Positions 52,592 to 61,535 of a DNA stretch of 64,000 bases are shown here, in pieces (the first letter of the stretch is position 1; each line of letters begins with the position of its first letter). This DNA is from Acidimicrobiia bacterium (GTDB taxonomy: Bacteria > Actinomycetota > Acidimicrobiia > Acidimicrobiales > SKKL01). Under the pieces are notes generated by a model that was given only the letters and a program-made list of their open reading frames with translations, was not told where the DNA came from and made no database searches. Location of the stretch: positions 186,001-250,000 of the forward strand of contig JBAYRL010000003.1 of assembly GCA_041676705.1 (NCBI GenBank). The letters run 5' to 3'. The position numbers and the translations under genes are program-made.

Positions 52592-53866
52592 TTAGCTGTC
52601 TTCAGAAACGCCTTTAGGCGCTCGCTGTTTCATGAAACCAAACATGTATCCAGCTACCCGGCGCATCTGAATCTCTTCGGCGCCTTCGGTAATTCGATAT
52701 CGCCGGTGGTGCCGGTAGATATGTTCGAATGGCTTGTGCCTGGAATAGCCCAAACCACCATGTACCTGCATGGCGCGATCAGCCGCGTCGCAGCAAAGGC
52801 GATTAGCAATGTAGTTACACATTGAAACTTTGTCGGACACCGAAAACGGGCCGTATTCGTCCATTTGCCAAGCAGTTTTATGGATCAGGGCTCTTAGCAT
52901 TTCCGCTTGTGTCTGTAATTCCACCAGCGGAAACTGAATGCCTTGGTTGGTTGCCAGCGGCTTGCCAAACGGTGCCCGAACTTTGGCATATTCTACGGCT
53001 TCGTTGATGCAATATTGGGCCGCGCCGAGGCTGGATGCTGCTTGGCGAATGCGGTTCTCGTTGAAGAACATTTGCACCACACCCAAACCTTTGCCTTCAC
53101 CACCAAAGATATTTTCGTGCGGCACCCGAACGTTCGTGAGTGAAATGGTGGCATGGTCGGTGGGCATATTAAAGGTCCAGAGGAATTCTTCGATTTTAAA
53201 ACCCGGCGCATCGGTGGGTACCAAAAAGGCAGTAATACCGGTTCCATCGCCAGCTTGGCCGCTCGTGCGAGCAAAAATTAGATCCCATTTGGCCTTATGA
53301 ATACCAGTGTTCCAAGTCTTGGCACCGTTGATAATCCACTCATCACCGTCACGCACCGCATAAGTTTCCATATGGGTAGCATCCGAGCCGTGGTCAGGTT
53401 CGGTGATTCCAAAGGCAAAACCGTTCCTTCCGGCGGCCAGATCATCAATCCATTCGGCCTTTTGCTTATCGGTGCCGTGAGCGATCATCAATAGCAAACC
53501 AACGTTATTCCCCACAATGGAATGCTCGGTCTGTAGATCGTTGTGCAGCCCCAGCCCTTTGAGGGCCAGATGCTCGCGTATGACCGCCATCCCCAGGTTG
53601 GTGCCTTCTTGACCACCATATTCTTTAGGGTACGGATAACGGTAATGGCCAGCTGCGTCGGCTCGACGACGTGCTTCACCCATGAGCGCTTCCCACTCCT
53701 CACGAGGCAAACCGCCGGCTTCCCAGTTGGTTCGAGCATCCTCACGGCGGTGGTCGAAGAAGCGAATATTGTCGTCAGCTTCTTCGAGCGGTTTGATTTC
53801 AGCATCAATGAAATCGTCTAAGACCTTCAGATAATCCTGTAAATCTTGAGGTATTTCAAAGCTCAT
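52592..53866 (-). CDS. Acyl-CoA dehydrogenase (FadE-like)
   Basis: A 424-aa flavoenzyme. AFGITEPDHGSDATHMETYA and INGAKTWNTGIHKAKWDLIFAR are the FAD and substrate region, and MQVHGGLGYSRHKPFEHIYR, RITEGAEEIQ close the domain. The N-terminus DLQDYLKVLDDFIDAEIKPL suits ACAD11-like enzymes. It desaturates an acyl-CoA. ATG preceded by AAAGGGG. It is convergent with the ligase gene, suggesting a shared pathway. Confidence 0.9.
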   Translation of the reverse strand: MSFEIPQDLQDYLKVLDDFIDAEIKPLEEADDNIRFFDHRREDARTNWEAGGLPREEWEALMGEARRRADAAGHYRYPYPKEYGGQEGTNLGMAVIREHLALKGLGLHNDLQTEHSIVGNNVGLLLMIAHGTDKQKAEWIDDLAAGRNGFAFGITEPDHGSDATHMETYAVRDGDEWIINGAKTWNTGIHKAKWDLIFARTSGQAGDGTGITAFLVPTDAPGFKIEEFLWTFNMPTDHATISLTNVRVPHENIFGGEGKGLGVVQMFFNENRIRQAASSLGAAQYCINEAVEYAKVRAPFGKPLATNQGIQFPLVELQTQAEMLRALIHKTAWQMDEYGPFSVSDKVSMCNYIANRLCCDAADRAMQVHGGLGYSRHKPFEHIYRHHRRYRITEGAEEIQMRRVAGYMFGFMKQRAPKGVSEDS

Positions 53867-54004
53867 TGGTCCCCTTTACTAGACATTTTTTGGGTCCATG
53901 AACATGCCTTGTGGACCAAGGCTAGCGGCACCGAAACGTCGTCTTTCCATCGCTTTTGGGCACGCCCCGCTCATGGCTAACTGGGCCGAGCTTAGGCCAG
54001 GCCT

Positions 54005-54799
54005 CTAGCTGGATGTATCCAAAAGCGCCACGAGCAGGCCTTCATTTAAGTCTTGCCAAACCATTTGCACCTCACTGAAACCGGCCTCCGCTAAAGCTTT
54101 ACGATGTTCATCAAAGGTGGGGCTTAGCTGGCTCCGGGTCGAATCGGGTGGAAAAATCTGATCACGTTCCGCCAAAGCAGGACCCAATTCCGAAATCTCT
54201 CGCACCTTTTGCCACCAGTCGTCCCAACTCAAAGCACCATTGGTTCGGGCCTCGGCTTGCCGCTTTTCATCCACTTTTTCAATGGCCGCTGCCGGTCGCG
54301 ACGCAGCTGGGTTCGGTTCAAAATAGTCGGCATTGAGCAAAACCCCATCGGCTTTTAGCAATGAGGCCGCTCGCCCATATAAGGACTTTAGCTCGGTGGC
54401 AGTTAACCAATGCAGAGCTGTGGATGACACCGCCAGGTCGAAGGAATTGGGTTGTAGATACGCCCACCAATCGTTTTCACGCAGATCAGCCTGAACCCAC
54501 CTGAGGCGTCCTTGCATATCACCTAGGGCGCTCTTCCCAATTTGAAGTAGTACTGGGTCAATATCAACCGCCACGACCTGCGCCTTCGGATAACGGTCTA
54601 AACATCGTTTCGCCAACGAACCCGGTCCGCAGGCTAAGTCGAGGATTCGTGTAGGCGCTGGCGCCACCTGATCTACAAATTCAAACAGCACCTCATAGCG
54701 ACGCTCACGATCGCGAATGTAAAGCTCTTGTTGGGCGTCCCATGAGGCGTGCAACTGCATCCAAAGATCAGTGGGTGTCTCGGGAGATTCGTTACTCAC
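54005..54799 (-). CDS. Class I SAM-dependent methyltransferase
   Basis: A 264-aa methyltransferase. Motif I is ILDLACGPGSLAKRCLDR, motif II VVAVDIDPVLL, motif III WVQADLREN and motif IV DLAVSSTALHWLT. Substrate unknown. The GTG at 54799 has AGGG about 8 nt upstream; the GTG at 54808 has a ribosome-like sequence directly against it and was rejected. It is divergent from the membrane-protein gene under the third CsoR-type operator. Confidence 0.82.
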   Translation of the reverse strand: MSNESPETPTDLWMQLHASWDAQQELYIRDRERRYEVLFEFVDQVAPAPTRILDLACGPGSLAKRCLDRYPKAQVVAVDIDPVLLQIGKSALGDMQGRLRWVQADLRENDWWAYLQPNSFDLAVSSTALHWLTATELKSLYGRAASLLKADGVLLNADYFEPNPAASRPAAAIEKVDEKRQAEARTNGALSWDDWWQKVREISELGPALAERDQIFPPDSTRSQLSPTFDEHRKALAEAGFSEVQMVWQDLNEGLLVALLDTSS

Positions 54800-54845
54800 C
54801 TTTACCACCCTGCCATAGGCTGGGTTCGAGCCCTAAGAACCGACG

Positions 54846-54873
54846 TTGCCAATTAAACCCACTGGGGTATAGT
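54846..54873 (+). promoter_or_regulatory. CsoR/CstR-type operator and promoter of CPVC membrane protein
   Basis: AAACCC-ACTG-GGGTAT (54855-54870) matches ATACCC-N4-GGGTAT with one change. TTGCCA (54846-54851) and TATAGT (54868-54873) form a promoter with 16-bp spacing, so the operator lies across the spacer and -10, as at the dioxygenase gene. The start codon is about 50 bp further on. Confidence 0.65.
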
Positions 54874-54922
54874 GGCCCAGCATGGATTGCTACTGCGCCA
54901 TAGGGTTTTAAAGGCGGACTAC

Positions 54923-55465
54923 GTGCCACAAATTTCACTCGATACTTCTGCCGCATCGTCCCGCATATCGTCGTTTGAAGCGTTGCGAAGTTGGGGCAAG
55001 CGTCAATGGCTCACCGCTCTTGGGGCGACCGTGGTCTACGTGTTGGTGGTTGGGCTGCCAACCGACCTCATTCCGAATCCGATTTTCGGTCGGGAAATTC
55101 CACCAACTTGGTGGTCGTGGCCTTCTCTGCTCTTAAGCGCCGTGCTCTTGGGTCTACTGGTTGGCACCTACGTAAACCTTAATTCTGTTAGCACCGAGGT
55201 TCAGCCGTCAGGCGTTTCAGCCAATGAGGCGGATTTGGCCGATCCGGACACCCGGCGAGGACTGGTCGCTGGGATGCTCACCTTTTTCGCAGTCGGTTGC
55301 CCGGTGTGTAACAAAGTAGTTCTCTTAGCTTTAGGCAGCGCTGGTGCCATTAAATGGTTCGAACCAATGCAACCGCTGTTACAAGTTGGTGCCGTTGCTT
55401 TGCTGGTCTGGGCATTAAGAACCCGCCTGCGTAATCAGCTCTTCTGCACCGTGCCTGCAGGCTAG
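54923..55465 (+). CDS. Membrane protein with CPVC motif
   Basis: A 180-aa inner-membrane protein with four predicted helices. The third contains FFAVGCPVCNKVVLLALGSAG, a CxxC pair in the membrane that could bind metal or undergo redox. The GTG at 54923 has AAAGGCGG 4 nt upstream and is preferred to the GTG at 54872. It is preceded by a CsoR/CstR-type operator, which ties it to metal or reactive-sulfur stress. Not assigned to a characterised family. Confidence 0.75.
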   Translation: MPQISLDTSAASSRISSFEALRSWGKRQWLTALGATVVYVLVVGLPTDLIPNPIFGREIPPTWWSWPSLLLSAVLLGLLVGTYVNLNSVSTEVQPSGVSANEADLADPDTRRGLVAGMLTFFAVGCPVCNKVVLLALGSAGAIKWFEPMQPLLQVGAVALLVWALRTRLRNQLFCTVPAG

Positions 55466-55564
55466 TTCGAGCCGTAGATTAGGAAACGTGTACGCAGCCC
55501 AGGTGCACTAGGTCGGCATACTGTCAGCGAGATAACAAATTCGACGGCCATCAATACCGCTCAG

Positions 55565-56776
55565 CTAGCCTTCGGTGGGTTCGGCCACCGCTCCAGCCGC
55601 CAACATAGCCTCGATTTGGACCTCGTTGTAGCCCAATTCCGTTAGAACTTCACGGGTGTGCTCACCGACCATAGGCGCGTGTCGGCGTACCGTCATCGGC
55701 GTCTCCGAAAACCGTATCGACGGGCCAACGACTCGATATTCACCAATTAGTGGGTGCTGCGCGGTTGTAATCATTCCCCGATGAAGCTCTTCGTCAGAGA
55801 CAATCTCATCGATGGTCGGCACCACATTCGCCGGGATGCCTTCTTTAGCACAAAGATCCAACCATTCGGCCGTCGTCCGTTCTGCGATAATGCTTGCCAG
55901 AATCCCGTAAACCTCCTCTGCCCGCAGGAGCCGAGTGGCAAAGTCGGAAAACGGTGGCACCTCGAGCAGTTCCTCTTTACCAACCGCCTCAAACAATGAC
56001 CTCCAATGAGCGTCGTTGTAGGGCATCACTGCCAAGAATCCGTCCTTGGTCGCATGTGGTCCACGAGTCGAAGTCATTATTCGGCTATATGTTGCTGTGC
56101 CGCCCTCAATCGCTGCTCGTGAAAGGTGCTCTACCAAAGTGAACGCCAAGACAGCGTCAAACATTGGAATTTCAACTTGTTGGCCCAAACCGCTGCATTC
56201 TCGTTCATACAATGCGGCCAGTACCCCATTTACCATGGCCATACCAGCAACTTTGTCAGCGATAATTGATGGCATAAACGAAGTCTTGCCAGCGGTAACT
56301 TCGGACAACCTGGGCAGACCTGTTGCGGCCTGAATAATGTCGTCGTACGCTGGCCGATTTTCCTCAGCTGTGCCGGAGCGAAAGCCTTGAGCCTGACAAA
56401 ATATTAGTCGGGGAAACTGGTCCTTAAGCTGGCCATAAGACAGTCCTAGACGCTCAAGAGGGCCCGGTCTCAGATTCGTCATAAACACGTCAGCCTCTTC
56501 CAATAACTGATAAAGAACCTGACGACCTCCATCGTGTTTCAAATCGGCTGACAAGCTTCTCTTGTTGCGATTGATGTTCAAGGCGATACCTGACATCTGC
56601 GGGTGTGGGCCACCACCCATAAACCTATTTGTATCACCGCGACCATCTTCGATTTTCACAACGTCAGCGCCCATATCCCCCAAGATCTGCGAGGCGAAGG
56701 GCCCCATAACCACCGACGTAAGATCGACTATTCGTATCCCATTTAGGATCGATGACCTTTGTGGCTGCATGTCCAA
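55565..56776 (-). CDS. CaiB/BaiF family CoA-transferase
   Basis: A 403-aa class III CoA-transferase. LTSVVMGPFASQILGDMGADVVKIE and KRSLSADLKHDGGRQVLYQLL are conserved, and the catalytic Asp lies in RPAYDDIIQAATG. It moves CoA between an acyl-CoA and a free acid. It follows the binding-protein gene by 52 bp and is probably in its operon, under the operator at 58557. Codon choice looks more AT-rich than in the central part of the window. Confidence 0.9.
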   Translation of the reverse strand: MDMQPQRSSILNGIRIVDLTSVVMGPFASQILGDMGADVVKIEDGRGDTNRFMGGGPHPQMSGIALNINRNKRSLSADLKHDGGRQVLYQLLEEADVFMTNLRPGPLERLGLSYGQLKDQFPRLIFCQAQGFRSGTAEENRPAYDDIIQAATGLPRLSEVTAGKTSFMPSIIADKVAGMAMVNGVLAALYERECSGLGQQVEIPMFDAVLAFTLVEHLSRAAIEGGTATYSRIMTSTRGPHATKDGFLAVMPYNDAHWRSLFEAVGKEELLEVPPFSDFATRLLRAEEVYGILASIIAERTTAEWLDLCAKEGIPANVVPTIDEIVSDEELHRGMITTAQHPLIGEYRVVGPSIRFSETPMTVRRHAPMVGEHTREVLTELGYNEVQIEAMLAAGAVAEPTEG

Positions 56777-56828
56777 GATAAATCCCTCTCTACTTTCAAA
56801 GTTACCGCAGCATATGGACTAATTCTTT

Positions 56829-58493
56829 TTAGCTATTTTCAATCCACAGGTACGCTAAATAGCCACGTCCATATTCAGGTTGCGGGGCAAAATTCTTAAT
56901 TCGAGGTTGAATAATCGTTGCGGTGTTAGCAACCCACAAGTGTGATGGGTTGACCACATCTGTCAAAATATACCGTTGAATATCTTGCACAAGCTTAATT
57001 CGCTGATCTTCATCAACAGTTCGTGCTTGTTCATCAAGCATCTCATCTAACGTCGCATCATCTATATTCCACCAGTTACGATCTCCCCCGGTGTGATATT
57101 GCGAACGTAGCCATTCATCTGGTTCTTGAAATGGCGTGGACGGACCGACCCCCATATCGTAATTTACCTCTGGCCGCCGCGTGCTATATGTGGCTTGATC
57201 TACCACGTCTATGTTCATTTTGATACCGACATCTCCCAAGTCGGCCACCACCCACTCTGCGGCCGTTACATATGCAGGCCCATACCCCGAAGACACCATA
57301 AGGGAAGATTCAAAGCCATCGGGGTAGCCAGCTTCGGCCAATAGCCGCCGAGCCAGTTCAGGATCGTAGGGAATCAGCTCAGAAAGTTCATCTTGCGATA
57401 ACGCGAAACGAGCAAGGTGACTGTTTACCGGCCCCGACAACAGACCCTCACCAAATATTGTCTCACCTAGGCCAACTCGGTCCACAGCCAGGCTGATAGC
57501 TCGCCTAACTCTAACGTCGTCGAACGGCTTACGCCCCATATTGACGTACATCATTACGGGAGACGTGCCGATATCTTCAACGACATAACTTCCAGGCACA
57601 CTCGCCATAATTAGCTCACGTTCCTGAGGCGTCAGTGAGGCAATCATGTCAATCTCACCAGACCTATAGGCTGCAATACGTGCCGACTGCTCAGGAATTA
57701 CTGGCATAACTATCTTATCTAGATACGGCAGATCCTTATCGTAGTAATTATCATTAGCTTCATAGACAGTTTGCACATCGCGGTCCCATTTAGTCATAAT
57801 GAAAGGACCCGTGCCTATAAGCACCTTAGACATATCATACAGTCCTTCAATACCCTCTCTGGGCATGATCCACATCTGGTGATTTCCCATATAGCTCAGA
57901 AGAGGAGCGAATGGTCGATCAAGCGTCAGAACTACGGTGAAATCATCGGGGGCGACTATTTCGGTTACATGCGCCAACATGCTTGCCTGCACACCGTCAG
58001 CTTGGATCTTTTCAAAACTTGCTACCACATCATCCGAGGTGAACTGACGTCCGTTAACGGGCGCTATGTCGTGCCAGAACACATCTTCACGCAGTTTGAA
58101 TGTGTAGGTGAGGAGGTCATCTGAAATGTCCCAAGCTTCTGCTAGGTCCGGACCTAAGGGAGCCTCCCCGAACCCGTACTCCCCTGTGGTGTCCGGCTTC
58201 AATAATCGACTAGCAGCGAGACCAACCCGTTGGTGTACGTTTGCATAGGCTGACGCATACGGGTCGAGGGTATCTCCGTCCGAGATTTCCGCAATGGTCA
58301 ATACACCTCCCCGCACAGGCATAGCTTCAAACTCGTTTGAACCAACATCCTCAGCAGATCCACTGGTCGAGGTAGAGCTTTGAGCATTGAGACCCAGGTC
58401 TTCCCGACTTCCGCTAGATCCGCATGCGACCATAAACGAAAGCATTAAAGCCAAAAAGACGCTCGCAACGATTCGACTTCTACGTGTGCGCAC
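56829..58493 (-). CDS. Orphan ABC substrate-binding lipoprotein (family 5)
   Basis: A 554-aa solute-binding protein. The signal peptide ends in ALMLSFMVAC, a lipobox, followed by a Ser-rich linker. VFWHDIAPVNGRQFTSDD, LDRPFAPLLSYM and AEAGYPDGFESSL follow the family 5 pattern. No permease or ATPase is adjacent, so it must use a distant transporter or act as a sensor. GTG at 58493, with GGGGGA 4 nt upstream, is much better than 58607. It precedes the CaiB gene and lies behind the first copy of the 16-bp operator. Confidence 0.87.
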   Translation of the reverse strand: MRTRRSRIVASVFLALMLSFMVACGSSGSREDLGLNAQSSTSTSGSAEDVGSNEFEAMPVRGGVLTIAEISDGDTLDPYASAYANVHQRVGLAASRLLKPDTTGEYGFGEAPLGPDLAEAWDISDDLLTYTFKLREDVFWHDIAPVNGRQFTSDDVVASFEKIQADGVQASMLAHVTEIVAPDDFTVVLTLDRPFAPLLSYMGNHQMWIMPREGIEGLYDMSKVLIGTGPFIMTKWDRDVQTVYEANDNYYDKDLPYLDKIVMPVIPEQSARIAAYRSGEIDMIASLTPQERELIMASVPGSYVVEDIGTSPVMMYVNMGRKPFDDVRVRRAISLAVDRVGLGETIFGEGLLSGPVNSHLARFALSQDELSELIPYDPELARRLLAEAGYPDGFESSLMVSSGYGPAYVTAAEWVVADLGDVGIKMNIDVVDQATYSTRRPEVNYDMGVGPSTPFQEPDEWLRSQYHTGGDRNWWNIDDATLDEMLDEQARTVDEDQRIKLVQDIQRYILTDVVNPSHLWVANTATIIQPRIKNFAPQPEYGRGYLAYLWIENS

Positions 58494-58556
58494 ATTTCCC
58501 CCAAGTTTTTGAAGCAGACGCAATTCTCGCCTGAGCAAGCTCAGCGTATCATTAGT

Positions 58557-58572
58557 TCGACATTGATGTCGA
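58557..58572 (-). promoter_or_regulatory. 16-bp TetR-type operator, copy 1
   Basis: TCGACATTGATGTCGA is a 7-2-7 palindrome 64 bp upstream of the orphan binding-protein start. Two further copies with the same arms lie at 59736 and 61465. It likely controls the binding protein-CaiB operon. Confidence 0.75.
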
Positions 58573-58676
58573 TTATTACAGGTCGACTCCCGCAGCAAGC
58601 TGGCCACCCAGGAATGTCAATCTCACCGTGAAGGCCATGAATCGACGAATTAGCCATCTCAACGATTCCGCAGGCG

Positions 58677-59699
58677 TTAGAGCGTATGTACGACCTCAAG
58701 CAATCTTTCGAGCTGAGCCAGACGCTCACCGGGTGTCGCACCGACAGGGTTGATATTGATATGGCTCACACCCGCCCGACGGTATGCACGTAAACGTGAA
58801 CGGACGAAGTCTTCATCTCCAAGAACGGTGGTGCTATCTAAGAACTCTCGGGGCACCAGTTTCCGGGCTTCATCCCGCTGCTTTCCGAGATAGAGGTTTT
58901 GAATTTTCTCTGCTTCTTCTTCAAACCCGTACCGACGAAACAGTCGATTGTAGAAATTGTTCTCACGCGTGCCCATACCACCCACGTAATGCGCAACGTA
59001 GTGACGCTGCAGATCAATAAATGCTTCACGATCGACATCTATTCCCGCTGCAATGCTTACCACGATGCCTAAATCGCCAAGTGTTGGTGCCCGCCTTCCT
59101 AGACCAACGTCTAGAGAGTCTCCCCAGATTTCCCGATATCGCTCAGGCCAGAAGAAAACTGGCATCCAAGCGTCCGCGAGCTCTGCGGCAAGCGCTGTGT
59201 TTTGGTCACCAACCGCCGCCACCACAATCGGAATCGACTGGCGTGGCGCCCTATGAATCATTTTGAGCTCTCGATACGGAGCCCCATGATTTAGGTATCG
59301 CTCTGAAGCTATCGACCCTCCAGACCATAACGTCCTACATACTTCAATGACCTGGCGAGTGTCTCGAAGCGGCCTACCAAAGGAGACATCGTGAAAGCCT
59401 TCTACCACCTGAGGCCCTGAAACTCCGAGGCCAAGATTCATGCGCCCTGACGAGTACACATCAATGGTTGCTGCTGTCATTGCAATCAAGGCCGCGCTAC
59501 GAGTTTGAACCCCGATGATGGACGTTCCAAGTTGAATGTTCTTAGTTTTCGCCGCAAGTAACCCAAGAGTGCTTATAGCGTCATAGCCGTAACTCTCACC
59601 GACCCAAACATGGTCAATTCCCAGGTAATCATATGTGGTTATCTCTTCAATGACCGATGGAAAGTCCGTTGAAGACCCATAGTGAACTCCGATACGCAC
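58677..59699 (-). CDS. LLM-class F420-dependent oxidoreductase
   Basis: A 340-aa TIM-barrel oxidoreductase of the luciferase-like superfamily, paralogous to the 38.8-kb enzyme throughout. IDHVWVGESYGYDAISTLG, GRMNLGLGVSGPQVVEGFHD and IPIVVAAVGDQN are conserved. The GTG at 59699, with AAGGGA about 6 nt upstream, was chosen over the GTG at 59714. It is divergent from the enoyl-CoA hydratase, and the operator at 59736 lies between them. Confidence 0.87.
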   Translation of the reverse strand: MRIGVHYGSSTDFPSVIEEITTYDYLGIDHVWVGESYGYDAISTLGLLAAKTKNIQLGTSIIGVQTRSAALIAMTAATIDVYSSGRMNLGLGVSGPQVVEGFHDVSFGRPLRDTRQVIEVCRTLWSGGSIASERYLNHGAPYRELKMIHRAPRQSIPIVVAAVGDQNTALAAELADAWMPVFFWPERYREIWGDSLDVGLGRRAPTLGDLGIVVSIAAGIDVDREAFIDLQRHYVAHYVGGMGTRENNFYNRLFRRYGFEEEAEKIQNLYLGKQRDEARKLVPREFLDSTTVLGDEDFVRSRLRAYRRAGVSHININPVGATPGERLAQLERLLEVVHTL

Positions 59700-59735
59700 T
59701 TCTGTTCCCTTCACGTCGTCCTAGAAAGAACAATA

Positions 59736-59764
59736 TCGACACTAATGTCGATTCTTGGTACATT
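59736..59764. promoter_or_regulatory. 16-bp operator, copy 2, with leaderless promoter
   Basis: TCGACACTAATGTCGA (59736-59751) lies between divergent LLM and enoyl-CoA hydratase genes. Its first six bases serve as a -35 element, followed after 17 bp by TACATT (59759-59764); transcription would begin at about 59771, the hydratase ATG, giving a leaderless mRNA. Confidence 0.75.
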
Positions 59765-59770
59765 ATCGCA

Positions 59771-60544
59771 ATGAGCTCGAGTCAAGATGTCTTTGCTAAA
59801 CAAGACCCAGAAACACATGTCCTGCAAGTTCGAATTGAGAGAGGGCCTCACAACTTCTTCGATTTTGACACCCTCTCCGCAGTGGCCGACGCTTTAGAGG
59901 CTGGGGCGAAGAACGGTGCCAGGGCCGCCGTCCTTAGCAGCGACGGTAAGAACTTCTGCGCAGGAGCGGATTTCTCTGGTAGTACTGGTTCATTACGTGG
60001 TGACGGAACTCGCCACGTTTATGACGTAGCGACTCGGCTATTTGCTCAACAGATTCCCATAGTGGCGGCGGTCCAAGGAGCTGCCATCGGAGGTGGCCTC
60101 GGTTTGGCTTTGGTCGCAGACTTCCGCGTGGCATCGCCTGAATCACGATTCTCGGCCAATTTCTCATTGCTTGGTTTCCACCATGGCTTTGCGTTGTCCG
60201 AAACGCTTCCGTGGGTAATTGGAAATCAGCGGAGTGCCGAGCTCTTGTACACAGGCCAACGACTCAACGGGCGCCAAGCTTTCGACATTGGACTATGCGA
60301 TTATCTCGTTTCAGCCGACATGATCGAAGCTAAAGCCACCGACCTAGCCGAAGAGATCGCAAAATCGGCTCCGCTGGCTGTGCAATCTATTCGGCACACG
60401 ATGAGAGCGCCTCTCAACCGAAACATCGAGGCAGCTTTGGCCAGAGAACGTTCCGAGCAAGAGCGCCTTCAGCAAACTGAAGACTTCCGGGAAGGACTTA
60501 AGGCAGTTAGCGAACGTCGTGTCGCTAACTTTGTCGGCCGCTAG
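59771..60544 (+). CDS. Enoyl-CoA hydratase/isomerase
   Basis: A 257-aa crotonase. The oxyanion loop is FCAGADFSG and VQGAAIGGGLGLALVADFRVA follows, with helix KATDLAEEIAKSAPLAVQSI near the end. It acts on an enoyl-CoA. The ATG at 59771 starts MSSSQDVFAKQ; no ribosome site precedes it and the promoter predicts a leaderless transcript. The open frame back to 59657 crosses the operator and is not used. Part of the TetR-controlled island. Confidence 0.88.
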   Translation: MSSSQDVFAKQDPETHVLQVRIERGPHNFFDFDTLSAVADALEAGAKNGARAAVLSSDGKNFCAGADFSGSTGSLRGDGTRHVYDVATRLFAQQIPIVAAVQGAAIGGGLGLALVADFRVASPESRFSANFSLLGFHHGFALSETLPWVIGNQRSAELLYTGQRLNGRQAFDIGLCDYLVSADMIEAKATDLAEEIAKSAPLAVQSIRHTMRAPLNRNIEAALARERSEQERLQQTEDFREGLKAVSERRVANFVGR

Positions 60545-60577
60545 TCGGCTTCATCGCTCTGCATAGTTCGCAGGGCA

Positions 60578-61366
60578 TTAGTGGGACCAATCTGGATTCG
60601 GAACTCGCCGCAGATCGACGGTACGAATCCATGCGTTGTTCATCGCCAAAGCGGCGTCGGCCTCATCATATTGTTTATCACCGCGCACGTAGAGCCAAAA
60701 GCAGGTATGTCGAGTCATCGCTAGTAGAGCCGCAGCAGTCGGTATCGGGGCCACATAAGGGTCCGAATATCCGCGACGCTGCCAGCGTTCGATGGTTGCT
60801 GCAATTCTCTCAACATCTCGCTGATGTCGTTGACCCTGTTTTTCAAGCAGCTCGCTGTCGATATGGCTCAGCTGTTCAAGCAGGGCATACATCTTGGCAT
60901 TGTTCCGATACGCTTCCATGTACCTGAGATTGGATCGGACCAAAGAGTCAACTGGATCAAGCCGGGTGTCTGTTGGCCTCGTGACCAGAGCCAAGTCAAT
61001 GGACTGTGCGACCTCTTCCGAAATCACACGCAAAATATCAACCTTGGTTGAAAAATATGTGTAGAACGAACCACGCGCCATTCCCGCTTCTTGGACAATT
61101 TCATCGACACCAACGTCGAGATACCCACGCTCTTCAAAGACTCGACGCGCTGCATCGACAATCCTCCGTCGAGTTTGTCGACCTTTCTCCGTAGACCGTT
61201 CAGCGTGAGCTACTCGACGTTCAGCTGCTGTACCTACCGGTATCCAGCCGCCGCGAGTTCGACCCTTCGAATCGTCGGCGGGATCTAAGGACCTGTTTTC
61301 CTCATCTGCTTGAGAGCTCTCGTTCAGCACGAAATGGCGACCATCTTTACTCGTAGCATCGTCCAT
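60578..61366 (-). CDS. TetR/AcrR-family regulator of acyl-CoA island
   Basis: A 262-aa regulator with an unusually long N-terminal arm of about 60 residues before the helix-turn-helix VDEIVQEAGMARGSFYTYFSTKVDIL. The C-terminal domain carries the ligand pocket. The start at the ATG 61366 is uncertain: GTG at 61378 is an alternative. It lies between divergent members of the island and near three identical-type palindromes, so it is the best candidate for their repressor. Ligand unknown; an acyl-CoA intermediate is likely by family precedent. Confidence 0.87.
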   Translation of the reverse strand: MDDATSKDGRHFVLNESSQADEENRSLDPADDSKGRTRGGWIPVGTAAERRVAHAERSTEKGRQTRRRIVDAARRVFEERGYLDVGVDEIVQEAGMARGSFYTYFSTKVDILRVISEEVAQSIDLALVTRPTDTRLDPVDSLVRSNLRYMEAYRNNAKMYALLEQLSHIDSELLEKQGQRHQRDVERIAATIERWQRRGYSDPYVAPIPTAAALLAMTRHTCFWLYVRGDKQYDEADAALAMNNAWIRTVDLRRVPNPDWSH

Positions 61367-61464
61367 ACCACCAGCCACTGTCTCATGGTACCCCTGGGAA
61401 CAACCACTACCAATGCTGCAGAGCGCAATGCACCATCACGACAAACCCCGCACCTTAAAATGAA

Positions 61465-61480
61465 TCGACATTTATGTCGA
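61465..61480. promoter_or_regulatory. 16-bp TetR-type operator, copy 3
   Basis: TCGACATTTATGTCGA lies between divergent tetR and acyl-CoA dehydrogenase genes. Toward the dehydrogenase, TCGACA and TATCAT (61487-61492) form a promoter with 16-bp spacing; toward tetR, TCGACA and TAAGGT are spaced 17 bp. It fits autoregulation plus dehydrogenase control. Confidence 0.8.
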
Positions 61481-61535
61481 TTATGGTATCATCACCATAG
61501 TTAACCGTTCTCTAGAAAGATCGACTGGTGTAACC

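Noticed and set aside
58240..58280. Apparent ATAC-GGGTAT motif
   Set aside because: Inside the binding-protein gene, and the left half is ATACGG, not ATACCC.
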